DNA of 6,530 nt from Ruminococcus sp. (GCA_017544125.1 JAFYET010000363.1:1-6530), one strand, 5' to 3'; numbered from the stretch's first letter, positions 1-6,070 are shown. Notes: generated by a model from the letters alone, not told the origin. Made by a program: numbers and translations.

Positions 1-261
1 CGGGAAAAGCTCCCTGACCTTCGATATCCACTTTGCGGCGGTCAGCTGTGAATCGCCGCTGCCTGCCGAGCGCTCGTGCCTTATATCGTCGCTGTCGCCG
101 TGGCTGTAAAGGTAATCGAGCAGGTCGTCCATCTGCTCAAAGCGTGTAAGCTGCCGCTCATCGCCCGAAAAGCCCAGGCTCTGCTTTGATGCCTTGCCAA
201 GTATAAGCCGCCAGCGGTTGACCGACAGCTCTTTTGTCATCTCAGTCTCGTTTATAGTCAT
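1..261 (-). CDS. VWA-domain (CoxE-like) protein, N-terminal part only
   Basis: Only the first 87 codons are present; the gene runs off the left edge. It starts at an ATG whose last two bases are shared with the TGA of the DUF5682 gene (ATGA overlap), preceded by AGGGAAG at a workable distance, so it looks translationally coupled. The visible protein begins MTINETEMTKELSVNRWRL and contains RWRLILGK, an acidic stretch LTRFEQMDDLLDYLY, and AAKWISKVRELFP. This matches the N-terminal arrangement that I know from VWA/CoxE-type proteins encoded after MoxR ATPase and DUF5682 genes, where a basic RWRL segment and a W-x-x-x-V/I-R-x-x-F-P segment precede the metal-binding VWA domain. The VWA domain itself, with its MIDAS motif, would lie outside the window, so the assignment rests on a short N-terminus plus gene context. 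Expected role: metal-dependent adaptor acting with the ATPase. Confidence 0.7.
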   Translation of the reverse strand, partial: MTINETEMTKELSVNRWRLILGKASKQSLGFSGDERQLTRFEQMDDLLDYLYSHGDSDDIRHERSAGSGDSQLTAAKWISKVRELFP

Positions 262-2645
262 TTGTCTTCCCTTTCAAAGCACAAAGCAAGCTCCCTGTCA
301 AGTGCGCTGCCGAATTCAAACAGCCCCTCGTCTATCGCCTGTTCGTAAAGAATGCTGTCACCGCTGCCGCCGTATATCTCAGCTACGGCTCTTGCGGTGC
401 GCTGTATCTCCTGCGGGGTAAAGCCCGTGAATGCAAGCCTGAGGTCAGGCAGCACCTCCATAAAGTCATCACTGCTCATGCTGACGATGAGCTTGTCTGC
501 CATTTCGATGAACGTGCTGTCTGCAAACACAATGTCCCTCGCCGCAGTGAAAAGCCCCCGCATGAATTTCGAGCCCTGCTTCTTTATCTCCTGCGTGCCG
601 CTTAAATACCCACGCATGGCGCTCTGCGCAAGGGTGCGGTTTGATTCTTCAAAGGCATACATAAGCCCCATGACCGCCCCGTATACTGCGGGGTTTTTCT
701 GTGATGCTGCTGACATATCGCAAAGTGCCGCATAAAGCTCATCACGCCTGTCATTAAACCGGGTGTCAATAAGCCCGTAGAGATGCCTTAGTATCTCTAT
801 GCACTCGCCTGCCTGCTCATCGGGCAGGTTTATAAGCTGCCCAAGCGACCCTAACAGCCGTTCAAAGCACATCTGCATAAGGCTGAGTGTCATGCTGCTG
901 TCATAATCATAAAGGCGGCTCAGGTCATACAGCACCGAGAAGTAGCGAAGCCCCTTGCCCACCGACAGCAGGTCGCCGTCAGATGTTAAAATGTCGGTCA
1001 TGCGCCTGTGCGCATCGGGCAGCTCTATGCCGCATAAAAAGCAATCCACCGCCGTTTTCGCCGCCACATCAAAGCGGCGGGCTTCTTTTAAGCGCTTTGA
1101 AGCAAGGCTCGTGCAGGCTTCCTCTATGGTGAAGCCCTCTGCCGTGCGGTCAATAAGCAGTGAATCCACCTGCGGGCTTCTTCTGTAACGCCACACCTCA
1201 CGCACACGGCTCTTGTCCTTGCCTGAGTGCAGGTCGGCACCCTTTATCCTCTCGCAAAAGCCTGTTCCGAGAAACGCCATTCTGTGCATAAAGCGGCTGA
1301 GCCCCAGCGCACGCTCGGTCTTAAAGAGCGAAACTTCGACCTCCTGCCTTATGGCGGAGTTGAATTTGAGCTTGTATAGCTCGCAATGCTTTTCAAAATC
1401 AGCTATCAGCGGCGGCGTGTGCGCCGTGTCGCCTATGTGCCCTACCCCGTCGCCCGTTAACAGCTTTTTGAGTATGTCTATGGGCAGCGAGGTAGATACC
1501 GTGCGCTCACCCTTTATCATGCAGGATGTTACGCCGTCAAGCAGCTCGTATATGCCCCCCTCGGGGATATTTCTAAGTGCAGCCAGCCCGCCTATGAGCG
1601 TGTGCGCCGCCGTTACGTCGGATATGGCAACGGGCAGCTCCTGCTCCTTGCATTTTTTAGCACACGCTGCCAGCATATCAAGCACCTGTGCTGAATACGC
1701 ACCCACAGGGCTTTTCTGAGCGCAGACCCTCTCAAACACGCTGTCGTAAAAGAAAGGGTAGCTCATGCCCGAGGCATAGCCGTGCAGCGCATCTGCCGCC
1801 TCGTAAGAATACGCCGCCGGGAAGCAGCCTGTGCAGTCCTTAGGCACTGAATGGGGCTTTACAGGCTTTATCTCGCCCCCCGTCAGCCGCTCATATAGCC
1901 CGGGGCTGTGAAAGCCGCCTGTGACCACGAGGACTCTCTTGTATATCTTCATAGCCTCTTTTATGTTAAACGCCATGTGCTGCTCTCTTATAAGGGTAGC
2001 ATCTGCCTTCAGCTCCTCAGCAGGGGTGTCTTTTCTTGCAAGGGCGCAGTAGGTGTGCATTGCCCGCACAAACTCTTCGGGGGTCTTGTAAAGCCCCTCT
2101 ATCTCGAAATACTTCTCCCAGAATTCCTCAAATGAGCGTATGCCCGTTTTCTCGCAAAGCGCCATGTAAAACTGCCCCCGTGTGAGCCTTGAATCATCGG
2201 CGTATGAGTGCTTGTCGCCTTTTAGCAGCCCCTTATCATGCTTTGTGTTTATAAGTATCTCGCTGTAGGGCAGGTCGATGAAGAATGCAGGTATGCCGCT
2301 TTTCTTTGCAAACGCCATGGCATTGTACTCGGGCGATGACTTCAAGAATGGGTAATAGCACCTGAAATCCTCCCCCTCTGGGGATATGTGCTTTTTCTTG
2401 TCCTTGTAGTAATAGTATATCGCCGCAGGCAGCCTTGTGCGCTCGTCTGTCAGCACGGGTATCAGCTCGTTTGCGTTCTCGGGGCCTTCTATGAGTATGA
2501 CATCCGGGCGGTAAAGCTCAGCCGTCTTTATAAGCTGATAAGCGCAGGCAGGGCTGTGGTGCCGTACAGGGTAGAGCAGAAACGCCGCATCAAGGTCAAA
2601 AGGTATCACCGCAGAAGCGGGCTCGTTTTGAGATATTCCTTCCAT
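258..2645 (-). CDS. DUF5682 family protein, middle gene of MoxR-DUF5682-VWA operon
   Basis: A 795-residue protein, full length for the DUF5682 family, with no signal peptide or membrane segment, so presumably cytoplasmic. Family hallmarks visible are PVRHHSPAC (residues 26-34), LIEGPENANELIP (51-63), FIDLP (122-126), REQHMA (220-225), VVTGGFHSPGL (240-250), ELLDGVTSCMIKGE (367-380), PPLIADFE (411-418), VREVWRYRRSPQVD (481-494) and a C-terminal helical part with LRLAFTGFTPQE (735-746). No enzymatic activity is established for this family that I can name. The His/Glu motifs in the first 250 residues resemble the EreA/ChaN/TraB type of fold, which is an inference. The ATG start lies 40 bp inside the ATPase gene, but a strong AGGGAGG sits 7 bp upstream, which favours it. 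A GTG at 2609-2607 (residue 13), overlapping the ATPase stop as GTGA, is the alternative start. The gene is co-transcribed between the ATPase and the VWA gene. Confidence 0.9.
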   Translation of the reverse strand: MEGISQNEPASAVIPFDLDAAFLLYPVRHHSPACAYQLIKTAELYRPDVILIEGPENANELIPVLTDERTRLPAAIYYYYKDKKKHISPEGEDFRCYYPFLKSSPEYNAMAFAKKSGIPAFFIDLPYSEILINTKHDKGLLKGDKHSYADDSRLTRGQFYMALCEKTGIRSFEEFWEKYFEIEGLYKTPEEFVRAMHTYCALARKDTPAEELKADATLIREQHMAFNIKEAMKIYKRVLVVTGGFHSPGLYERLTGGEIKPVKPHSVPKDCTGCFPAAYSYEAADALHGYASGMSYPFFYDSVFERVCAQKSPVGAYSAQVLDMLAACAKKCKEQELPVAISDVTAAHTLIGGLAALRNIPEGGIYELLDGVTSCMIKGERTVSTSLPIDILKKLLTGDGVGHIGDTAHTPPLIADFEKHCELYKLKFNSAIRQEVEVSLFKTERALGLSRFMHRMAFLGTGFCERIKGADLHSGKDKSRVREVWRYRRSPQVDSLLIDRTAEGFTIEEACTSLASKRLKEARRFDVAAKTAVDCFLCGIELPDAHRRMTDILTSDGDLLSVGKGLRYFSVLYDLSRLYDYDSSMTLSLMQMCFERLLGSLGQLINLPDEQAGECIEILRHLYGLIDTRFNDRRDELYAALCDMSAASQKNPAVYGAVMGLMYAFEESNRTLAQSAMRGYLSGTQEIKKQGSKFMRGLFTAARDIVFADSTFIEMADKLIVSMSSDDFMEVLPDLRLAFTGFTPQEIQRTARAVAEIYGGSGDSILYEQAIDEGLFEFGSALDRELALCFEREDK

Positions 2646-3709
2646 AAGCCGCCCTCCCTGCTGCTCTTTTCCTTAACTGCCACTCTGAAATAGCTCCGCA
2701 GCTTTTCCAGGTCGTCCTTGTTTTCTTTGCAAACTGCGCCAAGCAGGCTCTGTGTCAGCACATCAAGGCTCACCCTTCCGCTGCCGTAGTACCATGCGTG
2801 GCTGATAGTCTGGTAGTATACCGAAACAGCCTCGGCTGTGCTCATCACCGCATCGGGCTTTGCAACGACAGTTCCCTCGGCGGTCATGCCCTCACGCAGC
2901 TCGTGGTAGGTAACAGCCAGAAGCTCTGCAACATCGGTATCAATTGGTGCATCTATATGCCCTGCCGCCGCAAGATCCTGCGCCTCCTTAACGATTATCT
3001 CTTTCTCTAAGCGCACGTCCTTTACAGGCTCCACCGTCTCGAAGTTAAAGCGCCTCTTGAGCGCCCCCGACATTTCGTTTACGCCCTTGTCACGGGTGTT
3101 TGCGGTGCCTATTATGTTAAAGCCTGGGCGTGCCAGCACAAGCCCCTCGTCACCCAGCTCGGGAATATTAAGTATCTGGTCGCTCATCACCGAGATAAGG
3201 CTGTCCTGTATCTCGGCGGGGGTGCGGGTTATCTCCTCAAATCGGGCGATTATGCCCTTCTCCATGCCAACAAGCAGCGGTGACGGCACAAGTGCCTCCC
3301 TGCAGGGTCCCTTTGAAAGCAGCAAAGCGTAGTTCCAGCTGTATTTTATCATATCCTCGGTAGTGCCTGCCGTGCCCTGCACCGTGTTTGTTGAAACGCC
3401 GCAGATAGCTGCGCACATAAGCTCTGAGAGCATGGTCTTTGCAGTTCCCGGCTCGCCTACCAGCATAAGCCCACGGCTGCCTGCAAGGGTTATTATAGCA
3501 CGCTCGACAAGGGCATCGTTGCCGTAGAATTTGCGGCTTATCTTCTCTTTTCCGTCCTTTGTGTCAACCTCGCCCCCAAGGATAAAGGTGCGCACCATTT
3601 TGGGCGAAAGCACCCAGTTTTCGGGCTTTCTGCCGTCATCGGCAAACCTGAGCATATCAAGCTCTTCCTTGTATCTTATCTCGACCGGCGGCTTTATGAA
3701 TTGCTGCAT
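2606..3709 (-). CDS. MoxR-like AAA+ ATPase
   Basis: A 367-residue ATPase of the MoxR type, the first gene of the operon. Visible motifs are Walker A GEPGTAKT (85-92), a Walker B region IIARFEEITR (153-162), sensor 1 GTANTRD (201-207, Asn204) and the LKRRF segment (217-221) with likely arginine-finger residues. TPAEIQDSLISVMSDQ (163-178) is the usual MoxR helix after Walker B, and the C-terminal 130 residues would form the helical lid. The Walker B acidic pair reads Glu-Glu (158-159) rather than Asp-Glu. I recall the same reading in ATPases paired with DUF5682, so it need not mean loss of activity. Family role: a hexameric, ATP-driven remodelling chaperone that works with VWA proteins, often in metal insertion or complex activation; the substrate is unknown here. 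The start is supported by GAGGAG 7 bases upstream and a consensus promoter about 40-70 bases upstream. Confidence 0.92.
   Translation of the reverse strand: MQQFIKPPVEIRYKEELDMLRFADDGRKPENWVLSPKMVRTFILGGEVDTKDGKEKISRKFYGNDALVERAIITLAGSRGLMLVGEPGTAKTMLSELMCAAICGVSTNTVQGTAGTTEDMIKYSWNYALLLSKGPCREALVPSPLLVGMEKGIIARFEEITRTPAEIQDSLISVMSDQILNIPELGDEGLVLARPGFNIIGTANTRDKGVNEMSGALKRRFNFETVEPVKDVRLEKEIIVKEAQDLAAAGHIDAPIDTDVAELLAVTYHELREGMTAEGTVVAKPDAVMSTAEAVSVYYQTISHAWYYGSGRVSLDVLTQSLLGAVCKENKDDLEKLRSYFRVAVKEKSSREGGLWKEYLKTSPLLR
2653..2659 (-). promoter_or_regulatory. Ribosome binding site for DUF5682 gene, inside the ATPase gene
   Basis: On the minus strand AGGGAGG lies 7 bases before the ATG at 2645-2643. 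It sits within the last codons of the ATPase gene and is what makes the ATG with a 40-bp overlap more credible than the downstream GTG, which has no purine-rich site before it. Confidence 0.7.
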
Positions 3710-3716
3710 AATAATT

Positions 3717-3722
3717 CTCCTC
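3717..3722 (-). promoter_or_regulatory. Ribosome binding site of the AAA+ ATPase gene
   Basis: Minus-strand GAGGAG ends 7 bases before the ATG at 3709-3707. It fixes the translation start of the first gene in the operon. Confidence 0.75.
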
Positions 3723-3748
3723 TCAGATATACTTATTTCCTTTATTTG

Positions 3749-3777
3749 ATTATATCATATACCCTGCCAAATGACAA
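3749..3777 (-). promoter_or_regulatory. Sigma-A promoter of the ATPase-DUF5682-VWA operon
   Basis: Read on the minus strand, TTGTCA (3777-3772) and TATAAT (3754-3749) are separated by exactly 17 bp. The -10 box is perfect and the -35 box differs from TTGACA at one position. Transcription should begin near 3742, giving a leader of about 30 bases, too short for a riboswitch. The strength of the boxes suggests housekeeping rather than tightly induced expression, unless a repressor acts here; I see no clear operator overlapping the promoter. Confidence 0.8.
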
Positions 3778-3788
3778 GTGGAACATTT

Positions 3789-3968
3789 TAATGCATAATG
3801 CATAATTCATAATGCATAATTAAGGTGCGGCTTCGCCGCAGATGCCCATTCGGGCTTTGAACCGGACAAAACCGTAAAATCAGAAAACCGTGCCGCCCCC
3901 AACAAGTCCGAACAGAAACATCATCGCCGCAGGCGATACCATAATTGTGCATTGTGCATTGTGCATTA
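3789..3968. repeat. 180-bp intergenic element with inverted heptamer arrays at its ends
   Basis: The left end is an array of 7-bp units (TAATGCA, TAATGCA, TAATTCA, TAATGCA, TAATT; 3789-3821). The right end (3943-3968), read on the opposite strand, is TAATGCA, CAATGCA, CAATGCA, CAATT, so the two ends form imperfect terminal inverted repeats in the same phase. The interior holds three clean hairpins: TGCGGC-TTC-GCCGCA (3826-3840), GCCC-ATTC-GGGC (3844-3855) and ATCGCC-GCA-GGCGAT (3923-3937). There is no open reading frame worth calling. It looks like a small non-autonomous or repeat-type element between divergently transcribed genes. It lies outside both neighbouring promoters, so it need not disrupt them. 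Confidence 0.7.
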
Positions 3969-4029
3969 CCCTTTACATCTATTATAGCATACTATCAGAA
4001 AAAGTGTGTAACAATTTTTGGACAGTAAA

Positions 4030-4070
4030 TACATTTTGCATATCGCAAAATTTCCTCTTGCAAAAATGTA
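4030..4070. promoter_or_regulatory. Operator-like inverted repeat over the -35 box
   Basis: TACATTTTGCA (4030-4040) and TGCAAAAATGTA (4059-4070) are inverted copies that differ only by one extra base, and the right half covers the -35 box of the phosphoribosyltransferase-like gene. A smaller palindrome, TTTTGC-ATATC-GCAAAA (4034-4050), is nested in it. The position is typical for a repressor site, but the DNA is AT-rich and the regulator is unknown. Confidence 0.4.
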
Positions 4071-4086
4071 ATAAATGTGATATAAT
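4058..4086 (+). promoter_or_regulatory. Sigma-A promoter of the phosphoribosyltransferase-like gene
   Basis: TTGCAA (4058-4063), a 17-bp spacer and TATAAT (4081-4086). The -10 box is extended by TG one base upstream (4078-4079). The start of transcription should be near 4093, leaving a leader of about 35 bases. Confidence 0.8.
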
Positions 4087-4112
4087 ATATTCATAATAAA
4101 AAATATAATTAT

Positions 4113-4118
4113 AGGAGG
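4113..4118 (+). promoter_or_regulatory. Ribosome binding site for the phosphoribosyltransferase-like gene
   Basis: A perfect AGGAGG lies 9 bases before the ATG at 4128. It selects this start over the in-frame ATG at codon 5. Confidence 0.8.
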
Positions 4119-4127
4119 TCATAAAAT

Positions 4128-4757
4128 ATGGAAGAACGTATGCAGACTATCGAATCAGCAAAGAATAAAAAGGTCAAGATAGGCGTTATACCCGGGCATT
4201 ATGCGACAAACCACTCGCACATCAACTACTATGTCGCTATGACCGAGATAAAGTCGAGCTTCAAAATGGCTAAGGAGGCTGCGACCGAGCTTGCGCTCAC
4301 CTATGCAAGCACCCATGTTGAAACTATCATCTGCATGGAGGGTACAGAGATACTCGGCGCATTCTTAGCGCAGGAGCTTTCTGCAAGCGGCATAAACAGG
4401 GGCGAGGACATAAGCGTTGTCACCCCCGAGCTCAACGCCGTTAATCAGATGATATTCAGAGACAACACACAGAAGGCTATCTGGGGCAAGCAGGTGCTTC
4501 TGCTCATATCCTCAGCTTCAACGGGCAAGACTATCAACAGAGCTGTTGACTGCCTGCATTACTACAGCGGCAACCTTGCTGCCGTGGCTGCTATATTCTC
4601 GGCTATCAGCGAGATAGACGGAATAGGCGTACACGCCCTCTTCACCGATAAGGATATACCCGATTACAAGAACTACGCCCCCAACGCCTGCCCCATGTGC
4701 CAGGCGGGCAAGAAGGTCGATGCGCTTGTTAACAGCTTCGGCTATTCAAAGCTCTGA
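4128..4757 (+). CDS. Phosphoribosyltransferase-fold protein (orotate PRT-like)
   Basis: A 209-residue protein similar to those often annotated as orotate phosphoribosyltransferase-like in Clostridia. Features seen are HINYYVAMTEIK (31-42), a nucleotide-loop region IICMEGTEILGAFLAQEL (67-84), IFRDN (109-113), the PRPP-loop position VLLLISSASTGKT (123-135), a core IFSAISEI (156-163), and the C-terminal CPMCQAGKKVDALVNSFGY (188-206) with a Cys-x-x-Cys pair. In standard type I transferases the PRPP loop has an acidic pair (VLLVDDVITTGGT pattern); here those positions are Ile127 and Ser128. The fold is well supported, but catalysis on orotate is doubtful; it could use another base or act as a sensor of PRPP or nucleotides. 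It stands alone with its own promoter and terminator, not in a pyrimidine operon within this window. It is cytoplasmic, with no signal or membrane segment. Confidence 0.85.
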   Translation: MEERMQTIESAKNKKVKIGVIPGHYATNHSHINYYVAMTEIKSSFKMAKEAATELALTYASTHVETIICMEGTEILGAFLAQELSASGINRGEDISVVTPELNAVNQMIFRDNTQKAIWGKQVLLLISSASTGKTINRAVDCLHYYSGNLAAVAAIFSAISEIDGIGVHALFTDKDIPDYKNYAPNACPMCQAGKKVDALVNSFGYSKL

Positions 4758-4769
4758 TATAAAAGCAAT

Positions 4770-4805
4770 ACCCCGAAGGAAGTCAATTCCCTCGGGGTTT
4801 ATTTC
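4770..4805 (+). terminator. Rho-independent terminator, probably bidirectional
   Basis: ACCCCGAAGGAA (4770-4781), loop GTCAA and TTCCCTCGGGGT (4787-4798) form a 12-bp stem with one mismatch, followed by TTTATTT. It begins 13 bases after the stop of the phosphoribosyltransferase-like gene. On the opposite strand the stem is followed by ATTGCTTTTAT, so it can also end transcription of the convergent sirtuin gene, whose stop is about 35 bases away. Confidence 0.85.
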
Positions 4806-4833
4806 ATATACGGCTTTAAGCCGGGATCTGTAA

Positions 4834-5571
4834 TTATGAATTGTTGACTTTTATCTGCGAGAGTACCTCGCCTACCTTGTCATTGATAACAAGCTCGGCG
4901 CTGTTGTCCATGGGGGTGGAGTCACGGTTGATTATCACAAGATGCTGCCCCCTGAAATAGCGCACCAGCCCCGCTGCGGGGTATACCACCAGCGATGTGC
5001 CTGCGATAATCAGCATATCGGCTGAGCTTATGGCGGCTATGGAGTTTTCAAGCGTCTCGTTGTCAAGCCCCTCCTCGTAAAGCACCACGTCGGGCTTTAC
5101 CATTCCGCCGCACTGGCATATGGGCAGGGGAACGCTGTTTTTGATAAAGTCGGCATCATAGAATTTGTGACACTTCATGCAGTAGTTGCGAAGCACCGAG
5201 CCGTGCAGCTCGTAAACCGTTTTGCTGCCTGCTTTCTGGTGCAGCCCGTCAATGTTCTGGGTGACGACTGCCGAGAGCTTGCCTGCTGCCTCAAGCTCGG
5301 CGAGCTTTTTGTGGGCAATATTCGGCTCTACCCCGTCAATGAGCAGCTTGTCTCTGTAAAAGCGGTAGAACTCCTCCGGCTCGGCATCAAAAAAGCTGCG
5401 GCTTATCATCGTTTCGGGCGGGTATTTGTATTTCTGATTGTAAAGCCCGTCCTTCGAGCGGAAATCAGGTATGCCGCTCTCGGTGGATACCCCTGCGCCC
5501 CCGAAGAAAACTATCCTCCTGCTCTCGTCGATCATTTTCTGTAAAACAGCTATCTTCTCGTTTTTTTCCAT
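4834..5571 (-). CDS. NAD-dependent protein deacylase, sirtuin (Sir2/CobB family)
   Basis: A 245-residue, full-length sirtuin. It removes acyl groups from lysines using NAD, giving nicotinamide and O-acyl-ADP-ribose. Motifs seen are the NAD loop GAGVSTESGIPDFRS (25-39), VVTQNIDGLHQKAG (102-115), the catalytic His123 in ELHGS, zinc ligands Cys131 and Cys134 with Cys152 and Cys154 (second pair as C-x-C), KPDVVLYEE (159-167) and GTSLVVYPAA (191-200). The region after PDFR lacks the Tyr/Arg pattern of SIRT5-type desuccinylases and resembles the Thermotoga Sir2 enzyme (FYRFYRDK, PNIAHKKLAELE), so deacetylation is the likely activity. AGGAGG (minus strand, 5587-5582) lies 10 bases before the ATG. 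The DNA at about 5595-5635 is AT-rich, with -10-like words (TACAAT, TATAAC) but no good -35, so the promoter is not resolved. It is a single-gene unit convergent with the phosphoribosyltransferase-like gene. Confidence 0.96.
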   Translation of the reverse strand: MEKNEKIAVLQKMIDESRRIVFFGGAGVSTESGIPDFRSKDGLYNQKYKYPPETMISRSFFDAEPEEFYRFYRDKLLIDGVEPNIAHKKLAELEAAGKLSAVVTQNIDGLHQKAGSKTVYELHGSVLRNYCMKCHKFYDADFIKNSVPLPICQCGGMVKPDVVLYEEGLDNETLENSIAAISSADMLIIAGTSLVVYPAAGLVRYFRGQHLVIINRDSTPMDNSAELVINDKVGEVLSQIKVNNS

Positions 5572-5632
5572 AGCACCTAAACCTCCTCTTGAAATATTTT
5601 TATTTATGTGTTATAATAATATTGTATACTAT

Positions 5633-5727
5633 TTAGAAATAAGAAACCGCATCGGCGATGTTACCTAATTTCATCAATAAGGCGGTCTTACCAACTTTCA
5701 CCCATAATCAGTGCGGTAACGAATCCG
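5633..5727. repeat. Possible decayed heptamer element next to the sirtuin gene
   Basis: TTAGAAA and TAAGAAA (5633-5646) match the left heptamers of the two elements further right, followed by a palindrome CATCG-G-CGATG (5650-5660) in place of their TGTTCC hairpin. A single TCTTACC occurs at 5687-5693, where the right-hand array would be. Only the left end is convincing. I see no gene in this stretch. Confidence 0.35.
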
Positions 5728-5789
5728 CCCGACACCGCCGTACAAAGCCTTTGAGCGCTGTTACGCTTCATCGGCGGTACTTGACCCCG

Positions 5790-5854
5790 TTTAGAAGTAA
5801 GAAATTGTTCCGGGAACAGCTCTTACTTCTTACCTCTCACCTCTTATCTCTAAA
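5790..5854. repeat. Small heptamer-ended inverted element, copy A
   Basis: A 65-bp unit opening with TTTAGA and closing with TCTAAA. The left side has TTAGAAG, TAAGAAA. The centre is a hairpin TGTTCC-G-GGAACA (5806-5818). The right side has TCTTACT, TCTTACC, TCTCACC, TCTTATC in strict 7-bp phase (5821-5848). Read on the other strand these are TRAGANN units, so the two sides are inverted arrays of the same motif. AAGTAAGA (5795-5802) and TCTTACTT (5821-5828) extend the hairpin. Confidence 0.7.
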
Positions 5855-5890
5855 AATCAAAGCTCACTACCTGAGTAATGAGCTTTGATT
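5851..5890 (-). terminator. Minus-strand terminator hairpin, copy A
   Basis: AATCAAAGCTCA (5855-5866) and TGAGCTTTGATT (5879-5890) pair perfectly over 12 bp, and TAC/GTA inside extends the stem past one mismatch, leaving a four-base loop. Only on the minus strand is the stem followed by a T run (TTTTTAG), so it ends transcripts coming from the right. It lies about 280 bases upstream of the sirtuin start and would insulate that gene from read-through. Confidence 0.7.
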
Positions 5891-6070
5891 CCCTATAGAA
5901 TTATGAAAGGATCTTTTTAAGATCACGTTTGATGAATCGTAAAACCTAAAGCTTTTGTAAGCATTTGACCTATAAGCTCTTGCGGTGGGGTGACCGCTTT
6001 AAAGGGAAGGATGAACCTTTAGGTTTTGAGCTTTAGGTTTTACCGTTCATCAAGCTGTTCCTTTACTGTA
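5851..6070 (-). ncRNA. Candidate structured small RNA gene, copy A
   Basis: A proposed transcript from about 6070 to the terminator at 5851, roughly 220 nt. Two 25-base arms, 5929-5953 and 6029-6053, are inverted copies with two mismatches and enclose about 75 bases that include GCGGT-CACCCC-ACCGC (5982-5997). Downstream on the minus strand come a small hairpin GATCTT-AAA-AAGATC (5911-5925) and the terminator. The layout (long closing stem, large interior, terminator) recalls regulatory RNAs such as 6S RNA, but I recognise no family consensus. AT-rich words upstream (minus-strand TTATTATATAAG, about 6082-6071) could be a -10 region; no good -35 is visible. No reading frame covers it. The strand call rests mainly on the terminator. 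Confidence 0.4.

Larger units (their letters stand above)
5728..6008. repeat. Long direct repeat, copy A
   Basis: This segment recurs at 6231-6530. From 5819 to 6008 it matches 6341-6530 at 187 of 190 bases, with a constant offset of 522. The outer part (5728-5818) is clearly related but more diverged, beginning CCCGACACCGCC in both copies and containing ACCGCC...GGCGGT inverted ends (5734-5778). It contains no protein gene: the 76-codon reading frame across it is broken in copy B and has no ribosome site. It holds a heptamer hairpin element, a minus-strand terminator, and one arm of a long inverted repeat. Confidence 0.9.

Noticed and set aside
1213..1719. 168-codon plus-strand reading frame
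   Set aside because: It lies wholly antisense to the conserved DUF5682 gene, has no ribosome site and resembles no family I know. The same holds for the other plus-strand frames within 194-3749.
3710..3748. Riboswitch in the ATPase operon leader
   Set aside because: The predicted leader is only about 30 bases and contains no aptamer-like structure.
5167..5544. 125-codon plus-strand reading frame
   Set aside because: It is antisense to the sirtuin gene, whose motifs are unmistakable.
4128..5571. Functional pairing of the PRT-like protein and the sirtuin
   Set aside because: The genes are convergent, with a terminator between them and separate control. Adjacency alone does not support a shared pathway.
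5821..5848. Short tandem units as a possible CRISPR array
   Set aside because: Units are 7 bp with no spacers, and no cas genes are nearby.
5658..5888. 76-codon plus-strand reading frame in the repeat region
   Set aside because: It crosses heptamer arrays and a hairpin, has no AGGAGG-type site and is not kept in the second repeat copy.
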